64,000 bases of DNA, from NCBI GenBank assembly GCA_018292915.2, contig JACVVK020000145.1, positions 1,126,001 to 1,190,000 on the forward strand, given 5' to 3'. The notes beneath the pieces are model-generated. The model saw only the letters and a list, made by a program, of their open reading frames with translations, was not told the DNA's origin and did no database searches. The translations under genes and the position numbers were made by a program. Shown piece after piece: positions 1 to 10,451 of this stretch (positions are counted from its first letter, which is position 1; every line of letters begins with the position of its first letter). The DNA comes from Batillaria attramentaria (taxonomy: Eukaryota; Mollusca; Gastropoda; Batillariidae).

Positions 1-173
1 CGCATATTTTGTTCTCGTTGTACCAGACAGTTTGCTGGTGTTTCGGTTCTGATATTTTTTTAAAAGGACTGCATGGTGTGCTGTGTTGTGAGAAGTTTGA
101 GTGTTGGAGTATGTCTGGTGTTTTTGAGGATGGACTGTGTAGATGTAAGTAAGGGTATAAAGGGACACGCGGT

Positions 174-176
<3 letters not shown>

Positions 177-215
<39 letters not shown>

Positions 216-218
216 GTG

Positions 219-250
<32 letters not shown>

Positions 251-268
251 CGTGTGCGTGTGTGTGTG
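177..268. repeat. (GT)n microsatellite
   Basis: Long TG dinucleotide tract with a few CG interruptions. The open reading frame across it encodes only VCVC repeats and is not a gene. Positions 1-176 hold nothing recognisable. Confidence 0.95.
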
Positions 269-315
269 AAGCCTAGCGAGTCCTTTATTGTTATGTCAGA
301 GCAGCGCTATACAAA

Positions 316-1209
316 CTAGAGGAGCAAAGCCTCCTTGGCTCACTTGTGAGATGGGTCAAGGTCATTCAAAAGAGCTGTAATGACCTTAACCTTGAGTCAA
401 GGTCACTCAAATAGGTATGTCTGCATAGGTCTCTTTGCTGCCTATCATTGTGCCTTGTTTGGTGCCTCTGCTGTTTGTTGTTTCCAAGTAAATGCTAACG
501 TTAAAACATCTTGAATGGCCTTGACCTTGACTCACGGAAATTGACTACAAGTATGCCAGTTCAGGTATTGTCAATGTCTATCGTCATGCAAAGTTTGATG
601 CCTCTGGTACCCCTAGATTCTGAGAAAATGGCAATTTTAAATTTCCAATGAGACAGCTTCGATGACCTTGACCTTCAGTCAAGGTCATTCAAAATGGTAT
701 GTCTTGAAAGGTCTTGCTGCTGTTTATCAGCAAGCCAGGTTTGGTGCTTCTGCTGTTTATTGTTTCTGAGAAAATGCCAATGTTAAGGTTTTGGGAGGTT
801 TTCCACAAAAAGCTTGCATGGCCTTGACCTTGACTCAAAGTCACTGAATACAGGTATGTAAGTAAAGGTGTTGTCAATATCTATCACCATGCAAAGTTTG
901 ATGTCTGATGCTTTTCTAAATTCTGAGAAAATGCCAATGTAAAATTTCCAAACAGACAGCTTTAGTGACCTTGACCTTGGGTCAAGGTCAATCACTATAA
1001 TATGCTTTGAAAGGTCTTTTGGCTGTCTATCAGCTTGCCACGTTTGGTGCTTCTGCTGCTCATTGTTTCAGAGAAAATGCCAATGTTAAGGTTTACTGCG
1101 GGCACACAGACAGACACACACACACACAGACAGACGCACAGACAGACACACAGACAGACGACGGAGGGTTATTACACAGACTCACTTTGTTACACAAGTG
1201 AGCCAAAAA
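316..1209 (+). mobile_element. TGACCTTGACC-family dispersed element, copy A
   Basis: Non-coding element that starts with CTAGAGGAGCAAAGC and ends ACACAAGTGAGCC. The subterminal pieces GGCTCACTTGT and ACAAGTGAGCC are inverted relative to each other. The interior repeats blocks in which TGACCTTGACC is followed closely by TCAAGGTCA, and the right end carries a CAGACA-rich stretch. A longer copy with both the same ends is at 40549-42284, an inverted copy at 16893-17510 and a fragment at 5171-5227. No transposase is visible, so this is probably a non-autonomous DNA element. The class is inferred; the shared ends are seen directly. Confidence 0.7.
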
Positions 1210-1269
1210 CATTTATTGTTTTCACTATTTATGCCCAAAGCATATGTGGGCGAACTTGCCCCGGACACC

Positions 1270-1304
1270 GGGCGGACTTGCCCCATGTCGGGGTAAGTCC
1301 GCCC
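1270..1304. other. GC-rich hairpin
   Basis: GGGCGGACTTGCCCC (1270-1284) faces GGGGTAAGTCCGCCC (1290-1304), a 15-bp arm with one mismatch and a 5-nt loop. Related fragments such as gcgaacttgcccc and gcgaactagcccc recur between 1245 and 1700. Role unknown. The rest of 1210-1759 holds no recognisable gene. Confidence 0.7.
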
Positions 1305-1759
1305 TGTGGAGGGTAGGTCAGCTCACAGACAAATCTGAGTACTTTTTATGGCAGTCTTCCCATTTTTTTTACTACACAATGTAGGCAAGATATTTGCGCT
1401 TAATTTAAACCAGTAGTTGATCCTCCAGCCTTAATGGTACGTTCTCCAGGTCGCTCAGACTGCGAAGTGGAGCGAACTAGCCCCGGTCTCCCTTATAGTT
1501 CGCACCCCTGGGCCGTACTGGGCAAACTATTCAAACGCGTCCACACTCATTTAGTAGAGTGCGCCTGCTTATATCGGTTTAGGGTTAGGTGTAGGGTTGG
1601 GGTTTCCGTGTGGTAATGGTGCAATCGCGATGTTGTTTAGACGGTCGCCGTGCATTTACAGCAGGTGCAAATGACACAAGGGGGCGAACTATACCAACGC
1701 AGCAGCAGTAAGCTCATGTTGACCAGGGAAAAATTAATTTCAGTTTCCAAACCGAATCA

Positions 1760-1900
1760 GGGGGTGAAAAGGTGCAACTCGCTTAACTCGAAGCTAGAGT
1801 CAAAATTCGACCTTATCCGTCGTCACGGATAAGTCAAACTTCGGATACGTCGAACAAAAATCCATTTCCCCTGCGAATTCGACTTAAGCGTGTTCGACTG
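1760..1900 (-). mobile_element. pogo/Tigger-like terminal fragment
   Basis: Read on the - strand, the fragment begins CAGTCGAACACGC immediately after a TA (1901-1902). This is the CAGT..GAAC pattern typical of pogo/Tigger-type ends with TA target duplication. The opposite end was not found, so it is a remnant or solo end. Three other TA-adjacent ends of this general type occur in the window (5596/6548, 24664/25706 and 33353). Confidence 0.45.
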
Positions 1901-2047
1901 TATATATTGTCACTCTTCGCGTACAATTTGACACACTATTCAAGAAGAAATCAACTTCGTGTGTTAGTGTAAAAATTGTATACCTCCCCTAAACGACGCT
2001 GTGCCCGATTTGAATTCAGCTACATATTTACATAGTATTTAGATTTT

Positions 2048-2091
2048 TTTTTTTTTTTTGATTTTTTTTTTTTTTGGGGGGGGGGGGGGGG
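2048..2091. repeat. composite poly-T/poly-G tract
   Basis: A poly-T run with one G interruption passes directly into about 18 G residues. Similar composites occur at 30070-30105 and 59904-59950 (C then A) and at 62632-62667 (T then G). These may be real or base-calling artefacts. Confidence 0.85.
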
Positions 2092-2177
2092 CAGTCTAAA
2101 TATTTCAAAACCAATAAACACACCGCTGTTTCCTTTCTGTCTTGGGTACGTGGAGTAGTTGTGAGTTCAAAGTATGA

Positions 2178-4020
2178 GTGCTGGATGTGTGTGTCCGTTT
2201 ACGTCATCTTTACCAGACCAACAAACTCCGTGTTCTGACGAACGTTGAAGGCACTTTCACTGACACCGTATTTAAAAAAAAAATGAATATCTCTGGAACT
2301 AAACATGCTAGAACCGTATTTCTTTTTGTGTTGTGCTCAGAAGGATTAGTTATACGAAAGTACACCACTTTCCGTGCTCGTTTTTCTGTTTGTATTTTTG
2401 GCCGCCGGTGCCTAGTGGCGGCCATCTTTAAAAGGCGGCCATTTTGGATTATTATCACAAAGCTGTATATCGGAAAATATTCGGCACAATATATAAGATA
2501 ACCGTTAAGTATTAAATATGGCGTAGGATAAACGTCTGCGTATCAAATTCCGCATTCCTAGCCTACCTCATTCACGTGTCAAAATCGTGGAACTTGAATA
2601 GAAGGGTATCCCTGGCGGCCATTTGGAATCGCAGCCATTTTGAAGCACGTACATGATAAATTGTAAACAGATGTGTTAAGCACGTCTAGATTGACCTGAG
2701 CACAAATTTTAGGAGATTTCTGTCGATTTTGGGTGGGTGTCCCTTATACAGTCAAGGTACTGACGGCCATCTTGAAATGGCGGCCATCTTTGAAAGATAT
2801 CACACTGATGTATATCATGTTTTATTAATGACTTCAAGATGTGCCAGTATGCCAATTTTCAGGTCTGTAAGACAGATAGAAAGTTTCATGGAACGTTTTG
2901 CTACTTGTTTGTTACAATGCTAGTCTGTTTTCTGGATTGCATTGGATATTTTTGCATGCTGCTGATGACACACATGCTAATTAATCGTTTTAAGCCTTGA
3001 ACTACTTCTTTTTACTCTTTTTCGTAACCGTGTTCAAATTTGTAAAAACTGCCAGCAAAAGTTTAGAAGTAAACATCATGAATAATTTTTTTCAGTGGTT
3101 TTAAAGGGCAGCTTGTCACATTTTGGCTACTTTTTTATAAGTGAAAACCCAGAAACGGGAATGTGCATATAGGAACTTTGAACATTTTTATAAGACGTAA
3201 ACTCCGTTATGTGTGTATCTGACAAGATTTAAGGCGTGCTTTCAAAATCTGAAGCGTTCCAGTCGTAGCGATATTATCGTCAACCGTGAAAATGGTACAT
3301 TTTGGCATTTTCGCGATTCACTTTAAACATGCCAAAAGTTCCGTAATCTTTGAAAGCACTAAAACGACTTTTATCTTCATTTGTCTCGGCTGTGTCCAAA
3401 TTTGAGGTACATTTGAGCAGTGGTTTTGAAATGGTAAGCATTATAAATGAAATTTCTGTCAGTTCGGTCTGCCACAGCACATTTCGAGCATTTCATCAAC
3501 TCTGGGACCACATAACAGCCATATTTTCAATCATATGCGATGGAAAAAAATTATTGTCATTCTATACATACAATGGGACACAGTTATCATGAAACAGTCC
3601 GCCATGTTTGTGCGATTGTTCAAATTTTATACCTCCGAAAACGCCAAAAGGCATGATTTACAAGTTTACAAAAACACCATTTTGAATATTTGCGGGCTGA
3701 GTATTTCATAGACTAATGCACGCACTTTCATTTTTCACATGTCTTTGGTCCTCCAAGTACTTGTGAGTACGGAGCGTTTTTATTGAATGCGTGTGTCCGT
3801 TAGGTGATCTGTGGGAGACCGCCGAAATCACGTTTTCTTAAGAACGTTTTATGTGCCTCATTTATAACGCACTTAAAAAATGTGTATCTCTGGAACCAAG
3901 AATGCTAGAACCTTAATTCTTTTTGCGTTATGATCAGAACAGTTAGTTCTACGAGGCTACAATAATATCCAAGATCGCTCCTTTGTAATTAATTTCGGCT
4001 GCCGATACCTACTACTAGAG
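2178..4020. repeat. diverged direct repeats and GGCGGCCAT motif cluster
   Basis: Segments around 2190-2430 and 3790-4010 are diverged direct copies; both contain a gtgtgtccgtt start, an atctctggaac block and a gctagaacc block. Between 2417 and 2790 there are five copies close to GGCGGCCAT plus one GCAGCCAT variant. That is the reverse complement of a YY1-like AAGATGGC core. No gene was recognised between 1902 and 4403. Confidence 0.5.
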
Positions 4021-4403
4021 TTTGTAGCACAATGTTGGGGAAACACGAATGGAAATCTTCTGTCCGTGGCCCATCCAACTGGGTGCAGCAGGGAACAGCA
4101 AAGAAGCTGAAACGAAGGAGAACCTGAAAAGGAATGCATCTTAACGTTGGAAAGTTACCTCTCGCAGTTAAATGGGTGCTTCAAGCGTTGATTTACGATC
4201 TTGAAAAATTGAGACTAAAAGCATTGATACACGCTGACGATAGTCCCGACGTAGTATGTCTAAGACTAAACTGGTCTCAGACTAGGCTAGTTCTTATCAT
4301 GCATCACGCCTTACGCGTTCTGCTGGTGGTGCAATATGGTTACGCCTGTACTTCCTGTATCGGTCTCATTCTCTTGTGTATTGTGTATACTCTGATACAT
4401 CAG

Positions 4404-4521
4404 ATTTATCCTGGAGGAGTCGCTGTCGATAACCTGACGCTAAACATGTACGAGGGGCAAATAACTGCGCTGCTCGGCCACAACGGCGCAGGGAAAACCA
4501 CCACCATGTTTTTATTGACCG
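4404..4521 (+). CDS. ABCA3-like: ABCA3-like transporter, exon a (NBD1 Walker A)
   Basis: First recognisable exon of an ABCA-family full transporter, a membrane pump that moves lipids using ATP. It encodes the start of nucleotide-binding domain 1, including [13 protein letters not shown] and the Walker A motif GHNGAGKTT, ending in LLTG. The acceptor is ..catcag|ATT and the donor ACCG|GTGAGA, ending in phase 1. The next exon at 5312 completes the Gly codon. The upstream first membrane half is not in this window, so the gene is partial at its 5' end. The choice of ABCA3 over other ABCA members rests on residue similarity recalled from family knowledge. Family assignment is firm; subfamily is likely. 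Confidence 0.93.
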
Positions 4522-4569
4522 GTGAGAGTCACACTTCCTGTTTGCCTGTACATGAGATCTTTATAAATC

Positions 4570-5110
4570 TTCCTATATCACATCTCCTTCGGTCTATCCC
4601 TCAGCAGCCCACTCGCCTGTCTCTTTCCCTTTTAAACTTCCCGAATTTAGCCACTCTGTCCTTTCTCTCATCTCTCATCTGATTTCTGCGTTCGATCCTT
4701 TCATCGACATTTCTTCTGTTTTAACCCGTCACACGTCTGCACTACCAGTGGTTATGAATAAGTAATGTTGGGCATGTGCTGCAAACTGGTTTATTTGCGC
4801 CTAGGAGATGATAAGCTGCAATGATTGCTGTATATGCACTTTGTATTTATCTCAGTATTTTGTTTTACCTGGTTGTAATTGCTATTTGTTCTCTACGCTT
4901 TTTGTAATCGGGGGTTCAACAAATTAGCATGAAGGTGCAGTGTCTCCTGCATGCACTTCGTTTGTATTGTCCCGTCCACCAGTTTGCATCAGTTGACCAA
5001 CGTTTTTTGTTTTTGTTTTGTTTTTCATGTAGTGCAGGCACACTTAGCCGCGAATTAGTCTTTGTGGCTCGCGCGACGTTAAGCCTCAAGAACTCACTCA
5101 CTCACTCACT
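4570..5110 (+). mobile_element. retroelement 3' end with (ACTC)n tail, copy 1
   Basis: About 540 bp closely similar to 47400-47917, for example gtctgcactaccagtgg, ctaggagatgataag and cgcgaattagtctttgtgg. It ends in a gcgcg..ttaagcc block followed by repeated ACTC. A simple-repeat 3' tail, plus the 14-bp target duplication of the longer copy, indicates a 5'-truncated non-LTR retroelement or a SINE using such a tail. No coding sequence is seen. It lies in the intron directly after exon a. Confidence 0.7.
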
Positions 5111-5170
5111 ACTACACCACACAACTGCTTTGATGCCAAGGACGGACCCTTCTACGGCAGAAACACAACT

Positions 5171-5227
5171 CTTTTCAATGACTTTGACCCATTTCACAAG
5201 TGAGCCGAATAGGCTTTTGCTTCTCTG
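5171..5227 (-). mobile_element. TGACCTTGACC-family end fragment
   Basis: On the - strand it reads as the left end of the family: AGAAGCAAAAGCC, then CGGCTCACTTGTGAAATGGG, then a TCAAAGTCA core. It is a short terminal remnant just upstream of ABCA exon b. Confidence 0.6.
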
Positions 5228-5311
5228 GCTATTTCACTGTATGCACAGGTGAATTACAAGCCAAGCGGCTGTTGGCGTTTTCCTGAATTATGCAATACAT
5301 ACCTGTCTCAG

Positions 5312-5466
5312 GTTTTTACCCACCCACCTCTGGCAGCGCTGTCATCAACGGCTACGACATTAGGACGGAGCTTGGAGCTGCCAGGGAAAGTTTGGGTCTC
5401 TGTCCTCAGCACGATGGGCTCTTTGACACACTCACGGTTCAGCAGCATCTCCTCTTGTTTGCTAAG
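5312..5466 (+). CDS. ABCA3-like: ABCA3-like transporter, exon b (NBD1 Q-loop)
   Basis: Encodes the stretch after Walker A: FYPPTSGSAVINGYDI, then GLCPQHDGLFDTLTVQQHL. CPQHDGLFD is the Q-loop region characteristic of ABCA NBD1. The acceptor ctgtctcag|GT supplies two bases that complete the Gly codon begun at 4521. The donor GCTAAG|GTACGC leaves phase 0, matching the next exon. No stop or frameshift is present. Confidence 0.93.
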
Positions 5467-5536
5467 GTACGCCATACCACGACGGCCGTTTGCACAGTAC
5501 GGCCTGAGACTATGCTTTCTATCAGCATTTAATGTA

Positions 5537-5537
<1 letters not shown>

Positions 5538-5586
<49 letters not shown>

Positions 5587-5590
5587 CGTG
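5538..5590. repeat. (GT)n microsatellite
   Basis: About 25 TG units directly abutting the left end of the foldback MITE. Confidence 0.95.
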
Positions 5591-5595
5591 CAATA

Positions 5596-5968
5596 CAGTG
5601 AAGTCCGGATGTAGTGATAGCCCTCGGGACCAAATTTTTTTATCACTACATCCGGACTATTACTACATCCGGATGTCCGGTTATAGTGATATTTTTTGTA
5701 GGTTTTATCACTACATCCGGACGTCCGGTTATAGTGATATTTTTGTAGGTTTTATCACTACATCCGGCCAATCGCTTGTAGTTGTAGTGATATCTTCAAA
5801 GCTTTTATTGCCACATGCGGCGGCACATTTGGTAAACTAGCCTCAAGGCAGTAATAAGGTGATTTTGGAACCACTATTGATTTCGTTTTGTGACGTTTCT
5901 TCTGTCGTCTTTGTCAGGCTTGCAAATGTCCTGTGTTAACCTACCCCCGTCCTAGCAGTTCAACAGCC

Positions 5969-6016
<48 letters not shown>

Positions 6017-6548
6017 AGAGAGAGAGAGAGAGAGAAGGGCCACTTAGAAATACGGGTTAAATGAAAAATCGTCAGATTTTTTAGGAATGAAATTTAGTCT
6101 TTAATCAGCTTTGAAGATATCACTACAACTACAAGCGATTGGCCGGATGTAGTGATAAAACCTACAAAAATATCACTATAACCGGACGTCCGGATGTAGT
6201 GATAAAACCTACAAAAATATCACTATAACCGGACATCCGGATGTAGTAATAGTCCGGATGTAGTGATAAAAAAAATTTGGTCCCAAGGGCTAAGCACATT
6301 GCGTTGCTGGCGTTTGCTCGCCATTTTGGTAAAGGGAGATTACTCTCGAACATTATCACTACAGCCGGACTTTAGCTTCCCCGGGACTTGAAAATAGTAT
6401 CACTACAAGCGGACTATCACTGAAAAATATCACTACAACCGGACTAAGTTAACAAAGAACATGAACAACTGGGACCGGGACCAAGAAATTCTATTACTAC
6501 AGCCGGACTATCACTACATGGGTCTATCACTACAGCCGGACTTCACTG
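5596..6548. mobile_element. TA-flanked foldback MITE (pogo/Tc-like ends)
   Basis: The termini are CAGTGAAGTCCGG and its exact reverse complement, flanked by TA at 5594-5595 and 6549-6550. Inside the ends, inverted arms of roughly 190 bp (about 5600-5800 and 6110-6290) are nearly perfect complements. They are built from repeats of TATCACTACATCCGGAC. A further set of CACTACAGCCGGACT repeats runs from 6355 to 6548, and the centre holds (GT)n and (GA)n tracts (5971-6034). No transposase is encoded. TA duplication and CAGT ends fit a non-autonomous Tc1/mariner-pogo type; the family is inferred. Confidence 0.8.
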
Positions 6549-6550
6549 TA

Positions 6551-6598
6551 TTGTCTTTGTGGCGCGACTATTAAGCTCTAAAATCTCACTCACTCAGG
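6551..6598 (+). mobile_element. (ACTC)n-tail retroelement remnant
   Basis: A very short 3' end of the family also seen at 4570-5110 and 46970-47917: gtctttgtggcgcgac, ttaagctctaaaa, then CTCACTCACTC. It starts immediately after the MITE's TA and ends 38 bp before ABCA exon c. Confidence 0.55.
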
Positions 6599-6635
6599 AT
6601 TACAATTTCAACAGCACAGAAGGCGTATTTTGCAG

Positions 6636-6785
6636 TTGAAGGGATCCTTGCAAGCCCATCAGGAAACGGAGACGATGCTCAAGGACGTAGGACTGGAGAC
6701 CAAGCGGCACGCTATCGCTCGTACACTGTCTGGTGGTCAGAAGAGAAAACTCTCTGTTGCCATCGCACTCATCGGCGGATCCAAG
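6636..6785 (+). CDS. ABCA3-like: ABCA3-like transporter, exon c (ABC signature)
   Basis: Fifty codons including VGLETKRHAIARTLSGGQKRKLSV (20-residue core LSGGQKRKLS), the ABC signature of NBD1, followed by AIALIGGSK. The acceptor is ttttgcag|TTG and the donor TCCAAG|GTAGTC; both ends are phase 0. In ABCA proteins the next residues are V-L-I-L-D-E-P, which is exactly how the exon at 16052 begins. The following 9.3-kb intron contains a long inverted repeat and a LINE. Positions 6786-7057 hold nothing recognisable. Confidence 0.93.
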
Positions 6786-7057
6786 GTAGTCCGAGAGCTG
6801 CCCTACGAAAGTTGGGTGTTAGCCTTCGCAAAGACTGTGTACTCTGCCAGAACTACGATACTGCAGCAGGTCAAGGGATACAATGCATGAAGCCTCGTAA
6901 TTAATGCCTGTATACTCCATATTAGCCTAAGGCATCACATTCACCCCTGAAAATGCGTCAATCTAGAAACAAAAATTACCATGCACAGACCATTCAAGGG
7001 CACGTACGTATATGACAGGAGTTTTGAGAAAAAAATGAATGTCTCCTTTCCGCTTAT

Positions 7058-9325
7058 AGGCTAGTCTAATTAGGCTTTTTATATAGCGGAAGGTAGAACA
7101 AATTTGATCCTTACTTTTTATTACAGAAATCAGTAGAGCACAGGCCCCTAATGCTGTGGTGGTCTCCGTGAATTTTTTCTCCGTCCGCGTCACCGTTAAA
7201 AACGACCGTTTATCTTGCCATTTTCACTATATGAGCCCTATAAATGGGCTTTTGATGGTGTGCACAAAGTATGCGTGTTTGCGGGTACGGAAATGCGCAG
7301 AACTCCACTCTAAATACGGCCACTGTTAGACAAGACATGCATTGTTGACATACTGAAATTTTACCCCAATCAGAATGATGCTTCCTGGAAAATTGCGGCC
7401 ATCAGTTTGGCCGTTGATTCAAAGGACCCTGAAAAACGGCGGTATTTGATGCTTGTGCACTTATCAGGTCACTGCAGGTGACATGTATCGCGGAAAACAT
7501 TTACGATCATTGAACAGTTTAGTCAGGAAACTCTTCTTTGGCGTTGTGAAGTTCCCTTGTCACCGCATGTGCAGGTATGTATGAAATATGATATCCAAGT
7601 GAGCACTTTTTTCGGTAGCGATATTTTGGGGGTGTACTTACTAAAGTAGTTGCTGCGTTGTGAGTAGTGAACGGTTTTTCTCAAAGAGCAGTGCACACTC
7701 AAGAATAGTATCCCAGTTGTGTCATATCAAAAGTTCATTGAAATCGCTTTTGTACTTTTGTCACAAACAGCCAACGAAAGTGCAACCTGTTTAATAGTGG
7801 CTGAATATGCGTAATGATGGGAGTAGGGACACTTGATTGGTTGCTGTGATAAGGTGTGTCCGCGAAAACAAGTATAATATGATGCAAATATTCGGGCACA
7901 TGCTCGGTGTTTCAGAATTGTCTTCCAGAACTTGTATGAGAGATTCATTGCTTATAGATGGCCGTTAATTGAAGCTATCAGTTCCCTATATGGGCTGAAA
8001 GCGGTGCTTACCAAAAGAGCCTGCCATAATTGCTGCACTTGATGCAATTTCCTTTTATACATTTGTCTTGGTGGAAAAGACAATGACTAGTCGTATGAAG
8101 AAAGATCCGTGAATCTAAACAAGCACGTCTTCTTTACAGCGGTCATTATTTTTACCCATTTTTTTCCATTTCCTTCATTACATGCTGCGTGGGGGGTAGG
8201 TTTATATTTTGCTGCTAGCAGCCACCAGTTTTAACTTGTCATTGTTTAACATATTGGAAAAAGTAGAGTGATTCCAGGAGAAGGAAAACGTGCATCCCAC
8301 ATCAAATTTCATGAACTCTTCACTGCTTGAAATAGGTGACTTAAATTACCTTTTTCTAATTAAACAGAGCATTAACTGCTACGGGGGTAGGTTACCAAGT
8401 AGCCAGATATGACGGCCACAGTGTACACAGCGTTTTTTGTTATTGACCAACTTTTAGAGGAGAGGCTTGGCACTTACGTGCTATTAGCCCATCCACTATG
8501 TCCCTTTGGCTGTGAGGGGTAATGAGGGGAATCCATATTGTGGTTGGGTTCAAAAATTGACTATACACAGCAAAGATTACAAATGACGCCACTGCAGCAG
8601 GTATTGTGCACACACTTCAAGTTTGAATACTGGATATGTTAGGCCAGACACCCTGCGGTGACCCAACGAAATGACAACAGATTTGCCTGTAGCAGCTCTA
8701 AGTTATCAAATCTCCCTTTTTCCATATAGACGCCAATTCTCTTACTGATGGGGACCGGGCTGACATATTACGCTGCTGCAGCTGCTACGCTTGACAGATC
8801 ATTTGCAGACGCACATCATGCTTTAGAGAAATGGTCCAGCATCACTGAAATACTATTACAAGTATACCTTTTTGCCTCAAATTCTAACGCACTCAGAAAA
8901 TGTCGGACATTTTCATTAATTCCTGTTTTGAGGTACAGGTACAGAAATTAGACAAACTTAATATGAAACTTCCAGTAAAATAAAATTACACGAATGCAAA
9001 TAAAAAACAATAGACACAAAAGCAAATCTGTGAAATCTCTTTTATTTTCAACGTGTTTTTCCTTGGGAACAAACGCCGTTATGTTGCCTTTTTTTTGGAC
9101 ATTCACAAATTTACAAATGAAAATTACTGGCATACATTACTGGCAAAATGTGATGGAGAGTATGTAGAACACAACATCAAGTCTACAGTAGTAAGTGGCT
9201 GAATTCATTTCAAGTGTTATGAGGTATGTTAATCACACGGCAAACATGTCTACAAGGTCAAGGTCATCGGTTCGTCTGTTTACTCCCAAACATTTTATTT
9301 CATCACTGTGTTAGAATAAGCAAAA
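7058..9325. repeat. long inverted repeat, left arm
   Basis: Read forward, this matches the reverse complement of 14611-15540 over most of its length. Examples are caggcccctaatgctgtgg near 7141, gcatgtgcaggta near 7565 and gaggtatgttaatcacacgg near 9221. The left arm has an extra block of about 1.35 kb (7803-9147) that is absent from the right arm. The pair could be a foldback DNA transposon, or two opposed copies of one element. No open reading frame of note is present. Confidence 0.75.
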
Positions 9326-10451
9326 GAACAAGCAGTCACAAGCACCAGGCAAAACAAAATTAGCACACACGATGTTTGTATGAGAAGATTTCGTGTGGAC
9401 AACTTTGGTGACCTTGACCTTGGGAGTAAAGGTCATAGAGACTAGGTGAAAATTTTGTAAATACAACTTTTGGCACATTTGCCTAATATGCATTGATAAG
9501 AATGCCCATACCGGTATTACATATCACAAGTACATGCTGCTCGGCTCGTTGGCATCGTGGTGCCTGTATTGTTATACAATGTAATGTCTTTTGTCTATCT
9601 GGTAGGCTCGGGTTTTTTTTGTTTTTTTTTTGTTTTTTTTTTTTTTTGCGACTTACACGAGCTGATAGTATGCACGCGGACCTCGGTAATGATTAGTACT
9701 GGGCGTGTTCCGAACACGTGGATTTGTTTACCTTCCGCACAGCGTGCGTGCGCATCCGTCACAAGACGACCTTTTTGTCAGCAGTCTTCTTTTGTTTTCT
9801 TCTTTGACTGTATGGTTGAGTATTTCACAATATTCTTTCTTTACTTTTTTCATTACTTTGTGATTGTTCACTTCAACGTACGAGTCGGTACGACATACGA
9901 CATAACTTTTTTGTTGTTGTTTGGGGTTATTTTTGTTTTCTTGCGGTCAGTGGTCAGTTGTCGACAGACATGCGCAATCGTGACCCCGCAGAACAGTGTC
10001 ATGGCGAGTGCGAGGATACTGCACACACGTGGGAGGTGGTCTGACTAACAGTGTGTCTGGGGGACTGCGGTGGTTTTTTGGTGCACTTGGATTATATGGC
10101 AGCCTTTTGTAAGGACAGTAAGCGGATAAAGCAGTACGCGAAACCTGCCGTGCCTTAGTTTCCGTGCTCGAGCTCGCTAAATGGATTACAAATGTGCGGG
10201 TGCCCTGTTGACACTGACCCTGACCCCTGCTTTGAAGTTGACCCATCTTTTGGAAGGTAGGATTCGCTTTCAGAGCGATGTTTACATGTAAATCAGTTTT
10301 GCTTTTGTGTTTTTTATGTGTTTATACTAGTTGTTTGTTCGTCTTTGCTGAATATGCCTGTCATGCCTATTTTTCCGCATTGTGTGAGTTAATTGTCATG
10401 GGTAAATTGCTTGGGGGGAAAGTTTCTGTTTGATAAGTGCATGCACAAACT
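9326..10451. other. spacer between inverted-repeat arms, upstream of the LINE
   Basis: Contains a ggtgaccttgaccttggg block, a T-rich tract near 9613-9645 and sequence just 5' of the LINE reading frame, which may include the LINE's 5' untranslated region. No conserved protein was recognised here; the LINE ORF1, expected upstream in this clade, was not found. Confidence 0.4.

Noticed and set aside
1569..1592. Telomere-like ttagggttaggtgtaggg
   Set aside because: Only about two imperfect units; too short for an interstitial telomeric array.
5538..5646. Open frames over GT or CA tracts (VCVC or THTH proteins), here and at all other microsatellites
   Set aside because: Low-complexity translation of dinucleotide repeats without start context or homology.
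9557..10048. Possible LINE ORF1 or membrane protein
   Set aside because: Phe-rich translation of a T-rich tract; no coiled coil, RRM or Cys-knuckle is present.
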